This document shows positions 25,924 to 33,446 of a stretch of DNA of 64,000 nt, piece after piece (within the stretch, counting starts at the first letter, position 1; each line of letters opens with the position of its first letter). The stretch is from Cedecea selenatireducens. GTDB lineage: Bacteria > Pseudomonadota > Gammaproteobacteria > Enterobacterales > Enterobacteriaceae. Position numbers and translations under genes: made by a program. The notes under the pieces are model-generated. The model made no database searches, was not told the origin of the DNA, and worked only from the letters and a program-made list of their open reading frames with translations. The stretch covers positions 62,001-126,000 of the forward strand of contig NZ_JBHIKW010000010.1 of NCBI RefSeq assembly GCF_042138895.1. Reading direction: 5' to 3'.

Positions 25924-26337
25924 GATGTATCGTTCTGTTTTCTATAACATTGGTTTGGTGTTGCAAAAAATAAACCTGTACGGACAGGTTAAAGGCCGTA
26001 AAGGGTTATTGTTGCGCGATAAATTATGTTGTTGAAAATTATTATTAGGTTGTCTTGCCAGGCAAAACGAAACGTATTTTATGGACTGTTACTTGGCAGG
26101 GGAAAGATTATTTTCTACTGGTGAATATTTGAGCGGTGAATCGTTTGATTTTAAAGAGAATTAAAATTGTAGCTTTTTGTTACAAGGATATATCATAACT
26201 AGTCATATGTATTTATTGAGAAAATTTAACTTAAGTCAGGTTGGGTCGGTTTAAATATGTAAGCGGGCTAATGATTATTTGGCGATGGAAGCCCGGCCGT
26301 TCGTAGCATACTCATTTCACTCTCTTTTTGACAATAT
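25924..26337. other. AT-rich omptin upstream region with an operator-like inverted repeat
   Basis: About 410 bases without a supported gene. At 25973-25990, 50 bases before the omptin ATG, AACCTGT and ACAGGTT form a perfect inverted repeat around ACGG; it may be a regulator site or a leader hairpin. The rest is strongly AT-rich and probably holds the omptin promoter. Nothing else was recognised. Confidence 0.55.
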
Positions 26338-26577
26338 GAGCACCATCAGCGGCAGGGCTTCGCTTTTGAATCTTTGCCTGCAGTGATTGAACCGTTGTTC
26401 ACCCCCCTCAACAACCATCGCCTGCTGGCGACGGTTGATGCCAGGAACGAGACCGCAGCTGGCCTGCTGGAGAAGCTGGGTTTTCGTCGTGAAGCACACT
26501 TTCGCAAGAATATTTTCTTTAAAGACGAATGGGGGGATGAATATGCCTATGCGCTGTTACGCAGCGAATGGAAATAA
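26338..26577 (+). pseudogene. 5'-truncated GNAT acetyltransferase remnant
   Basis: The frame from 26338 reads EHHQRQGFAFESLPAVIEPL, the acetyl-CoA binding turn of RimJ/RimL-type acetyltransferases. It continues through NHRLLATVDARNETAAGLLEKLGFRREAHFRK to a normal end. The N-terminal half of the enzyme is absent: a TGA at 26329-26331 stands just upstream and the sequence before it is not GNAT-like. It is unrelated in detail to the complete GNAT gene at 20.2-20.8 kb. An internal ATG at 26374 would give only 67 residues, so a functional product is unlikely. Confidence 0.75.
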
Positions 26578-26889
26578 CGGGCTGCTTGCTTAGCGGGCCA
26601 TTATTATTTTGTGACTTAACGTCGTGGTATAGCTGCAAAATTCAGTCAGAGGCGCGAAATATTCACTGGCCGTTACTTTATGATTTTGTGCGTTTTAATT
26701 TGGCGCCCAATGCGGCGTTTAGGTTTTGTTTAACCTTTAATTTACAGTATTACTATACTGGCTTCACTTCCCTTCAGGTATGAATTCACCGTCTTCCGGC
26801 GGCGTTATTCTACTCGTTTATCTAAAATAAAATGTTCCGGAAATTCATCTGTTAAATATATTGTCCGGATAATTGGCAAGGACATTGAT
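26578..26889. other. AT-rich gap upstream of kdoO
   Basis: This stretch of 312 bases has no supported gene. An AAGGA ribosome site lies at its end, eight bases before the kdoO ATG. No convincing promoter or operator could be assigned. Confidence 0.5.
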
Positions 26890-27783
26890 ATGTCAGATTT
26901 AAACATCTCTCTTGATACCGCGACCCTGACGCATCCGCTTTCTCAGTGGGGAAACACAGCCGCAGAATCCGTTGTTAGCGACCTGGAGCAGGGCAAAGTT
27001 ATCTTTCTGCCGCAGCTGGCGTTCACGCTCACCGAACAGGAAAAGGTGCTGCTGAACCCGGCGGTGGTTGATCCGAAACGTAAGAACATCAGCTATCAGC
27101 CGCTGAAAGATAAGCTGACTGGCGTTGCGCTAGCAGAGCAGGAGCCACAAGTTCATGCGCTCCTGAAGCGCCATTACGAATCCTGTCGGCAGCTTATTGC
27201 CAGCCTTCTGCCGGAGTATCAGCAGGTGCTGCACACGCCGACCAATAGCCTGCGCCTGCACCCGGTTAAGCAGTGGACGCAGAACACCTCCTGGCGAAAG
27301 GACGACAGCCGCCTGCACGTGGACGCCTTCCCGTCCCGCCCTAACTACGGCGAGCGCATTCTGCGTATCTTCACCAACATTAATCCGGGCGAAGAAAGCC
27401 GTAGCTGGCGCGTGGGCGAAGCCTTCCCGACGCTGGCCGAGCGTTTCCTGCCGCGTTTAAAAAGCTATTCCCCGGTGAGCAGCTGGCTGCAAAACGCCGT
27501 TGGCATTACTAAAAGTCGCCGCAGCCATTACGACCACCTGATGCTGCAGATGCACGACGCCATGAAGGCCGATGCGGATTATCAGAAGCAGGGGCCGCAG
27601 GTCGCCATCGACTTCCCGCCGGGCAGCAGCTGGATCTGTTTCTCCGACCAGACGCCTCACGCCGCAATGGGCGGGCAGTTTATGCTGGAACAGACGTTCT
27701 TGCTGCCGGTGGATGCGATGCAAAACCCGCAGCTGTCACCGCTGAAGGTATTGGAAGGGTTGCTGCGTAAACCGCTGGTTTAG
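26890..27783 (+). CDS. kdoO: Kdo hydroxylase (Fe(II)/2-oxoglutarate dioxygenase) KdoO
   Basis: KdoO hydroxylates the 3-deoxy-D-manno-octulosonic acid (Kdo) residue of Kdo2-lipid A to the Ko form, altering the LPS inner core. The 297-residue product has the iron-binding facial triad: H143 and D145 in SRLHVDAFPSRP and H257 in DQTPHAAMGGQ. Basic residues after the first histidine (RPNYGERILRIF) probably help bind 2-oxoglutarate. There is no signal peptide, in keeping with action on the cytoplasmic face. It is a single gene with its own terminator, near the LPS-dependent omptin gene. Confidence 0.9.
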   Translation: MSDLNISLDTATLTHPLSQWGNTAAESVVSDLEQGKVIFLPQLAFTLTEQEKVLLNPAVVDPKRKNISYQPLKDKLTGVALAEQEPQVHALLKRHYESCRQLIASLLPEYQQVLHTPTNSLRLHPVKQWTQNTSWRKDDSRLHVDAFPSRPNYGERILRIFTNINPGEESRSWRVGEAFPTLAERFLPRLKSYSPVSSWLQNAVGITKSRRSHYDHLMLQMHDAMKADADYQKQGPQVAIDFPPGSSWICFSDQTPHAAMGGQFMLEQTFLLPVDAMQNPQLSPLKVLEGLLRKPLV

Positions 27784-27799
27784 TCATAATGACCGCGTG

Positions 27800-27826
27800 T
27801 AAAAAGCCGCTTGGGCGGCTTTTTTA
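27800..27826 (+). terminator. Rho-independent terminator of kdoO
   Basis: AAAAAGCCGC pairs with GCGGCTTTTT over a four-base loop, followed by further T, 17 bases after the stop. Confidence 0.9.
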
Positions 27827-28087
27827 TTGGCATCATCCGTACGCCGGACAAGCACTGTCTGCGTTGACAAAAAGAATGGGTCAAAATAGCAATAGATATA
27901 CCGTCACAGGCAATAGATTCGCTTCGAAAAAAGATGGCATTAGCGTTCGCGGTAAAATTTAAATAGGAATTACCTGTAAGTGACATGGCTCATTACTACC
28001 ATTGATATTTATCAATACTCTACCGCAAATGATCGGTGAGACATCATCTGTGAAATAGCTTTTATGCTTTTTTAAATGAATTATTTG

Positions 28088-28339
28088 TTAAGTCCGGCGA
28101 TTGTTTTGCATCCAGACAAATTTTTTCATTTTTGATTTTGAGCACTGAATCATGCCTTTTTCTTCTAACTTCAGTAACCAGTTTCTGGCTATGTATATTG
28201 AAACATTGCAATTATTGGAGATCTCTCTTGTCGTGACCTCGCCATTATTAACAATTGTGTCATAAATTTCTTTCATCAGTTTTACAGAGCAAGGGCGACT
28301 GATATGCTCGTCCGTTTCGGTACTACGGAATCTTTCCAT
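28088..28339 (-). CDS. PapI/FaeA-like fimbrial regulator (winged HTH)
   Basis: The 83-residue protein contains one helix-turn-helix of the FaeA/PapI type: GEVTTREISNNCNVSIYIAR, then NWLLKLEEKGMI (residues about 33-64), with a basic tail SKSKMKKF. PapI works with Lrp at GATC-containing sites to switch pili on and off by Dam methylation. Here the gene lies at the far downstream end of the fimbrial island on the same strand, instead of divergent from the pilin gene as in pap. It is about 400 bases from the last Ig-like gene, so it likely has its own promoter. The ribosome site is weak; a start at the ATG 21 codons later is possible. Confidence 0.75.
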   Translation of the reverse strand: MERFRSTETDEHISRPCSVKLMKEIYDTIVNNGEVTTREISNNCNVSIYIARNWLLKLEEKGMIQCSKSKMKKFVWMQNNRRT

Positions 28340-28551
28340 CTGAGTGAACCTGTCTTAAAGTACAGGGTGATTTTATCACAAGATACTATATGTGAAATTA
28401 TAATTATAAGTACTGCGTAATATTTTCTGTTTTTATATCAGACCTAAATTTATGGTGATAAAATATTCGGTTGTGCCCACGGTTTTATTAACTCTTTTAT
28501 AGGATTGTTGGTACATATCTGAAACGCAGTTAACATTCATGAAAAATAGAG

Positions 28552-28758
28552 TCAGATTATTCCGTAAGGTGGCGTTTGCAAGAGGGTGTAGGTCAGTAAC
28601 GGCAACGTATCAACATTGAAAGTAAATACTTTACTGCCTGGAGCGGCATCTGGCTGGCGTAAGCTTTCGAGAGACGATGTATAATCCGTAAAAGAATAAC
28701 TCTGAAATCTATTATTCCAGAGTAATATAATTGATAAGCTACAATGTGGCATACGAGG
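28552..28758 (-). pseudogene. Degenerate C-terminal tail of an Ig-like protein
   Basis: Directly after the stop of the one-domain Ig gene, the same reading frame stays open for 68 codons. It reads NNRFQSYSFTDYTSSL... and ends ...FNVDTLPLLTYTLLQTPPYG. The closing LLTYTLLQ resembles SLTYTLIIIDLG at the end of the protein at 30.1-31.7 kb and YSLTINEWEI at the end of the one at 31.8-33.4 kb. I read it as the relic of the C-terminal domain of a lost full-length copy. The similarity is short and judged by eye. Confidence 0.4.
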
Positions 28759-29049
28759 TTAAAAAAAATTAACGATTGCATACTGAAAGTTGAGTTCGCC
28801 CCGGTCGTAGTAAAACGCTTTAATGCTTACATCCTCCTGGGTCTCACTTGCAAGATAAACTCTTGCGATACCCTGTTCATCGGTAACCCGTGTTGTATGC
28901 GATAGTCTGGCGTGTCCATTGCACAGGAACGACAGCGTTAACCCACCCACCGGCGTATCGCCCTCTTTTACGCAAAAATCGATGCAGTTTATTTCATGAG
29001 TGCCGACACTGGCTCTTTCCTGAATGGGTGTGTAGCCGATGGATTGCAT
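28759..29049 (-). CDS. Single Ig-like (Big_1/invasin-type) domain protein
   Basis: This 96-residue product has one bacterial Ig-like domain: EINCIDFCVKEGDTPVGG, a TDEQGIARVYLASET turn and a final strand YAIVNFF. There is no signal peptide. The ATG follows a GAGG site, so it can be translated. It looks like a fragment of the larger neighbours: the domain ends in VNFF at a T8 run and a stop, where the paralogues at 30.1-33.4 kb continue into a C-terminal domain. It is the last of six Ig/repeat genes downstream of the fimbrial adhesin. Function is unknown. Confidence 0.65.
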   Translation of the reverse strand: MQSIGYTPIQERASVGTHEINCIDFCVKEGDTPVGGLTLSFLCNGHARLSHTTRVTDEQGIARVYLASETQEDVSIKAFYYDRGELNFQYAIVNFF

Positions 29050-29083
29050 GTTTCATTACCTCATTTCTAGGGGCTTAGAAAAA

Positions 29084-30004
29084 TTAAGCCGCTGTTACAA
29101 AATGCACTTTTGTTCTGGAAACAATATTGTCGTCGTCGGTGTATGCGCTGACGATAACAGGCTCTGCGACAGTGTTGTAAACATATAACGTAGCGGTACC
29201 TGAATCATCGGTAGTCAGGGTCCGTCTGGAGGGGTAGGCAGTGACGCTTTGCAAAACAATCGAGATCTCTTTTTTTTCATTTACATTATGAGCACTCTTT
29301 TTCGTCAGGATATAGAGTATCTCGCAGTAAGCTTTACCATCAGCATCCACCTTATCTCCGATGATATGGCTGGTTAAGGCATTAAGCTCATCTGCTTTAG
29401 AAAATGAAATTCCGTTGACGATGAGCATGTCTTTCTCACCATAGATCTCGACGGAGATAAAGAAATCACCCTCAGATCGGGCTGTACAGCTGACCACTGC
29501 CTTACCTTCGGCATCCGTTAACAGAAATCTGTCTGCCAGCGTCAAATTCGTGCTCGGCAAAAACTGCAGCAATTTCTCCCGAACCGGATTTCCGAGTGAA
29601 TCCAAAACTTTAATGGATACCTTGTTTTGGCTGATGCCATCCGCGGCGGCGTTGTTTTCGATCAGAGTACTTTCTAAGTGATAAGAAGCTTCGACGTTGC
29701 TGAATACCAGGGTGTCAACAGCGCCCTGAAAAAGGCCATCAATGGCCGGAGAGGCGGAGATCATTACTTTCTCTGCCTCGGTATTGGTCACATTCAGGAC
29801 AAAATTACCGCCTGCATCCGTCTGGCCAAACGCTGAAGATAATGCCGCGTGACCCGCTGAACTGACCGCTGAGAATTTAAGATACTCATCGGCGTAAGGC
29901 ACACCGTTTCTCGTCAAATGATAAATAATAGTGTTTTCTTTTTTGCCATCCGCGACCGCATTGTTGTCCTGAACGGTCGACTTAAGAATGATGATATCGT
30001 CCAT
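29084..30004 (-). CDS. Three-domain Ig-like (Big_1-type) repeat protein
   Basis: This 306-residue protein contains three tandem Ig-like domains of about 100 residues. Each opens with the invasin-type motif (NNAVADGKKENTIIYHL, NNAAADGISQNKVSIKV, DKVDADGKAYCEILYIL). The domains correspond to domains 2, 3 and 4 of the two larger paralogues upstream; the first domain and the C-terminal domain are missing. There is no signal peptide, membrane segment or barrel. The start follows AGGA. It is separated from the preceding gene by a terminator and followed after 34 bases by the one-domain gene. It could be a shortened functional paralogue or an early stage of decay. Confidence 0.75.
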   Translation of the reverse strand: MDDIIILKSTVQDNNAVADGKKENTIIYHLTRNGVPYADEYLKFSAVSSAGHAALSSAFGQTDAGGNFVLNVTNTEAEKVMISASPAIDGLFQGAVDTLVFSNVEASYHLESTLIENNAAADGISQNKVSIKVLDSLGNPVREKLLQFLPSTNLTLADRFLLTDAEGKAVVSCTARSEGDFFISVEIYGEKDMLIVNGISFSKADELNALTSHIIGDKVDADGKAYCEILYILTKKSAHNVNEKKEISIVLQSVTAYPSRRTLTTDDSGTATLYVYNTVAEPVIVSAYTDDDNIVSRTKVHFVTAA

Positions 30005-30049
30005 CTTAAAGTCCTGTATTTTCGCTATTGGGAACCGATAATGAGTTTT

Positions 30050-30081
30050 AAAAAGGCCACGGCGGGTTTTAAGCCGCGGCC
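30050..30081 (-). terminator. Rho-independent terminator after the 534-residue Ig-like gene
   Basis: On the minus strand GGCCGCGGC pairs with GCCGTGGCC (one G-U pair) and is followed by TTTTT, 16 bases after the stop. Confidence 0.85.
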
Positions 30082-30097
30082 TCGCTCTCGAGAAAAA

Positions 30098-31702
30098 TTA
30101 ATTAACGCCTAAATCAATAATGATCAGGGTGTAGGTCAGTGAAGAATAATCCCCAATCTGATAGTAAACATTTGTCGCGGTATCAACCCCGCCGTGGGTA
30201 CATTTTGCAATAGCACCGTCGTAGTTAAAGTCATTAAACTTCGCATAGTGCGGGTCAGAAATAATCTGGCACGACTGCGATGTTTTGATGATGTTATAAC
30301 CGTCCTGGCACATCTGTTTTTTAACATCGCCCGCTTCTTTGGTGCTGAGCATAAATTGATAAGAGTGGCCGGTAATAAAGTCATACTGACTGCTGGTAAA
30401 CATATCAAGGCTGCAGAAAGTGTCACTGGTGATCGTGCCAGAGGTGACCGAAACAGGTTTTCTGAAGTTAACGACGGTTTCCTCGCTGATATCCTCAATA
30501 TCTGTTGTGGCTGTTACTGTTACGCTTTCAGCGACGGAGTTGTAGATTTTTAACGAGGCAAGCCCATTTGAATCTGTGATCAGTTTGTTTTCCGAGACAG
30601 TGACATTGCCGCTGTTCACTTTAATATAAATATTATGCCCTTCAGCGGCATCCAGAGAGTTGGCTTTGGTCAGGCTGTACTGAATCTGGCAATAATCACC
30701 TTTCCCCTCAGTGGCCTCGGCATTATCTCTGACGACAATACCGATTAAATCCTTAATATATTCCGGTTTTGCAAAAGAGATTCCTTCAACAATACAGTTG
30801 GTATCACTGTTTGGGTAGAGCAGTGCTTCGATACTGTAATCGCCCGCCGGCACGAGGGCGGTACAGGAGACGGTGACTTCACCGTTTAAATCTGTCTCAT
30901 GGTACTGGCCGTCAGGCAGAGAAAGATTATGGCTTGCAATGCAGTTTAGTACCTTATGCATTGCCGGTGCGCCCGTTTTGGTGTCCGTGACCTTAAACAG
31001 CACGGCATTGGTGCTGGTACCATCGGCGGAGGCGTTATTCGACACAATAGAGCCGACGATAGTATAAGGAGAAACAACGGCTTCGAAGATGAGTTCAACC
31101 GGTTTGGCTTTTACGCCAATTAATACCGCCTCTGCTTCAACGGTCACCGTCTCTGCAAATGCGTTGGTAATATTGATAGATGCAGTGCCGAAGTCATCGG
31201 TCATGATGGTGGTTGGATCCGCCGTTGCACTGCCCGAGACGTTAACAAAAATGTACTGTCCGGCAACCGGGGCGGTGCCGTTTTTCAGAGAATAGACAAC
31301 GACGATTTTATCCAGCCCATCAGCAGCGGCCGTGTTATCACCCAGCACGGTTGCCGTTAATGTTTCCTGCCCTTCCACAGCCTCTTCAAACACGCTTTCG
31401 ATTTGGGTGGAAATAAAATCACCGTGGTAGCAAACGGCTTTAACCAGAATATGGCCCGCGACTTCACTTTTTAACTCGACGTTACAAATTCCGGCCTCAT
31501 TCGTGATGGCTGAAATATCTTGTCTGCCGTTTGAAAATGTCGCGCCTTCAGCGGTAACAATAAAGTTTACAGAAATACCAGGGACTGGCGTTGCGTCATC
31601 GCGCAGCGTGGCGGTAATTGTATTGGTGTCGACATTATTAGCCGTTGCGACATCATTTGAATGAATATAAAAATTAGTAGCACGAACGTTAATTTCGCTC
31701 AT
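30098..31702 (-). CDS. Four-domain Ig-like (Big_1-type) protein with cysteine-containing C-terminal domain
   Basis: This 534-residue protein has four Ig-like domains of the invasin group, opening at NNVDTNTITATLRD, NTAAADGLDKIVVVYSL, NNASADGTSTNAVLFKV and NAEATEGKGDYCQIQYSL. A C-terminal domain of about 110 residues follows (from SGTITSDTFCSLDMF), with four cysteines and the end SLTYTLIIIDLGVN. The start at 31702 (MSEINVRATNF) follows GGAG; an upstream in-frame start has no site. No Sec or Tat signal, lipobox or transmembrane segment is visible, although such domains are normally extracellular. It is a close paralogue of the 531-residue neighbour upstream. Function is unknown; an adhesive role with the fimbriae is inferred from context only. 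Confidence 0.82.
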   Translation of the reverse strand: MSEINVRATNFYIHSNDVATANNVDTNTITATLRDDATPVPGISVNFIVTAEGATFSNGRQDISAITNEAGICNVELKSEVAGHILVKAVCYHGDFISTQIESVFEEAVEGQETLTATVLGDNTAAADGLDKIVVVYSLKNGTAPVAGQYIFVNVSGSATADPTTIMTDDFGTASINITNAFAETVTVEAEAVLIGVKAKPVELIFEAVVSPYTIVGSIVSNNASADGTSTNAVLFKVTDTKTGAPAMHKVLNCIASHNLSLPDGQYHETDLNGEVTVSCTALVPAGDYSIEALLYPNSDTNCIVEGISFAKPEYIKDLIGIVVRDNAEATEGKGDYCQIQYSLTKANSLDAAEGHNIYIKVNSGNVTVSENKLITDSNGLASLKIYNSVAESVTVTATTDIEDISEETVVNFRKPVSVTSGTITSDTFCSLDMFTSSQYDFITGHSYQFMLSTKEAGDVKKQMCQDGYNIIKTSQSCQIISDPHYAKFNDFNYDGAIAKCTHGGVDTATNVYYQIGDYSSLTYTLIIIDLGVN

Positions 31703-31732
31703 TACCCGATCTCCAAATAATAAAATCAAAAT

Positions 31733-31755
31733 ACATGCCGGACTAGCCGGCATGT
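31733..31755 (-). terminator. Hairpin between the two four-domain Ig-like genes
   Basis: ACATGCCGG and CCGGCATGT form a perfect nine-pair stem over a five-base loop, followed on the minus strand by ATTTTGATTTTATT. It probably gives partial termination. Confidence 0.75.
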
Positions 31756-31766
31756 GGATAGCGTGG

Positions 31767-33362
31767 TTAAATTTCCCACTCGTTGATGGTTAGGCTGTAG
31801 TTATGACCGCCGGAATAATTATTATAATTTCGGAAGTAAGCCGTAGTACCTCCACGAACACAATAGAAAGTATTGTCACCGCTGAAATAGTGTGGTGAAG
31901 AGAACCCAGCCCCCATTGTAGGTTGGGTATTTGAATAATAAATACAGCTACTGCCATTGAATATATATTGATTGCTACAGCTGTTCTGAGACGCGGTTGT
32001 TACAAGGATAAACTGATACATCCGTCCAGGAGTGAAGTAGTAGCTGTCGGCAGGTATCAGTTCATGAATACCGTAACTACTGCTGCCGTGGTAACCGCTG
32101 AAGGTGACGCTATTTGGTTGACCTGGCTCGTCAGGGCCAAAGGTCACCGAAGTTCGGGTATTAATATTCTGATCTTTGGTATAAGCGCTGACCACGACTT
32201 CTTCTGCTTTGGTATTAAAAATCTTCACGGTGGCAATACCGGCGTAATCCGTGGTTAAGGTGCGGGCAGAGGCGTAAGCGGTCACGCTATTGAGCTCGAT
32301 ATCAATTTCCTGATTGGCGACAACATCCTGTGTTTTTTTGGTCAGGCGATACTGAATCTCGCAGGCGTCTTCCCCATCGGCGGTGGCATTATTTTTCAGT
32401 ATTACGCTGGTTAACGCATCCAGTTGATCGGCCTTAACAAAGGTGATGTTGGCCACACGGTGCTCAACGTGTTCATCGTAAACTACAGCGGTTAAGCTGT
32501 AGACGCCTTCGATCAGGCTGGTGCAGCTGAGCGTCACGCTGCCGTTAGCATCGGTTTCAATGATGGAATCACGCAGGGATAAGTTGGTGCTTGGGATAAA
32601 CTGCAGCAGCTTCTGTGGTACCGGGCTTCCAAGCGAATCTTTGAGCATGAATAAAATTTTATTCTCGCTCACACCGTCGGCCTGGGAACCATTGACCATG
32701 ATCATCGAATCAAGCACGTATGTCGTGTCAACTTCAACGAAAGTGACTTGTGAAGCGACGGAAGGAAAACTGTCGGTTGCAGATTTCGCGGTCACCAGCG
32801 CCGATTCCGGAGTGGTATCCGTCACATCCAGAATAAAGCCGCCGTTGCTGTCTGTTTCACCAAAGGCAGTGGATAATTTTGCATTACCGGAAGTACTGAT
32901 GACCGAGAAAGTAAGGAATTGATTGGGAACAGGTGCTGAGCCCTGCACTAGATGATAAACAATGCGGTTTGCTGTTTTACCGTCAGCCAGAGCGTTATTA
33001 GACTGAACCGTTGCGGTGAGTACCATGGTATCCACCTGGGTACCAAATTCACTTTCTACTTCTGCCATTTGAATTTCCTCTTCTACGGAACAAGTTCCCG
33101 AAACTTTAATTTTGCCTGCAACCTGGCTGTGCAGTTGCACCGTGCATTTTCCCAGGGCATCCGTTGTGGCCGTTATGGCCTTAGCATTGTTGCTAAATAA
33201 TGCTCCCGGCTCTGTTACGCTAAATAAAATACTAATACCATATTGATGGTCTCCATCAGCAATTAGCGTTGCCGTAATATCATTGGTGTCAATGTCATTG
33301 GCAGCCGCACCTGTTGTGGAGGTTAAGGTGAAATTCACCACGGCAAATTTATCATTGGCCAT
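31767..33362 (-). CDS. Four-domain Ig-like (Big_1-type) protein, paralogue of the downstream gene
   Basis: The 531-residue protein has four invasin-type Ig domains, opening at ANDIDTNDITATLIADGD, NNALADGKTANRIVYHL, GSQADGVSENKILFML and NNATADGEDACEIQYRL. A tail of about 120 residues is rich in Tyr, Ser, Asn and Gly, with three cysteines and the end YSLTINEWEI. The start at 33362 (MANDKFAVVNFT) has an ideal CAGGAG site. There is no signal peptide or barrel. Domain order equals that of the 534-residue paralogue, while the C-terminal domains have diverged more than the Ig repeats, as expected if the tail sets binding specificity. That last point is inference. Confidence 0.83.
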   Translation of the reverse strand: MANDKFAVVNFTLTSTTGAAANDIDTNDITATLIADGDHQYGISILFSVTEPGALFSNNAKAITATTDALGKCTVQLHSQVAGKIKVSGTCSVEEEIQMAEVESEFGTQVDTMVLTATVQSNNALADGKTANRIVYHLVQGSAPVPNQFLTFSVISTSGNAKLSTAFGETDSNGGFILDVTDTTPESALVTAKSATDSFPSVASQVTFVEVDTTYVLDSMIMVNGSQADGVSENKILFMLKDSLGSPVPQKLLQFIPSTNLSLRDSIIETDANGSVTLSCTSLIEGVYSLTAVVYDEHVEHRVANITFVKADQLDALTSVILKNNATADGEDACEIQYRLTKKTQDVVANQEIDIELNSVTAYASARTLTTDYAGIATVKIFNTKAEEVVVSAYTKDQNINTRTSVTFGPDEPGQPNSVTFSGYHGSSSYGIHELIPADSYYFTPGRMYQFILVTTASQNSCSNQYIFNGSSCIYYSNTQPTMGAGFSSPHYFSGDNTFYCVRGGTTAYFRNYNNYSGGHNYSLTINEWEI

Positions 33363-33446
33363 GCGTTGGCTCCTGATTAATATCAATAGGTGATCGTATT
33401 CAGTACACGCTTATCTCTGAATAAACGTATTCATGAATAATTTAAA

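Noticed and set aside
25960..26000. PhoP box upstream of the omptin gene
   Set aside because: Only one half (TAAACC on the plus strand) is present; the second half at 11-base spacing is missing.
25811..26035. Small plus-strand gene overlapping the omptin start
   Set aside because: It runs antisense to the omptin signal peptide, has no ribosome site and resembles nothing known.
28376..28395. CRP site before the PapI-like gene
   Set aside because: TCACA and TGTGA are in the inverted order and separated by ten bases, which is not the CRP arrangement.
28593..28781. Separate 62-residue hydrophobic protein
   Set aside because: It overlaps the relic tail in another frame, and no ribosome site or family could be recognised.
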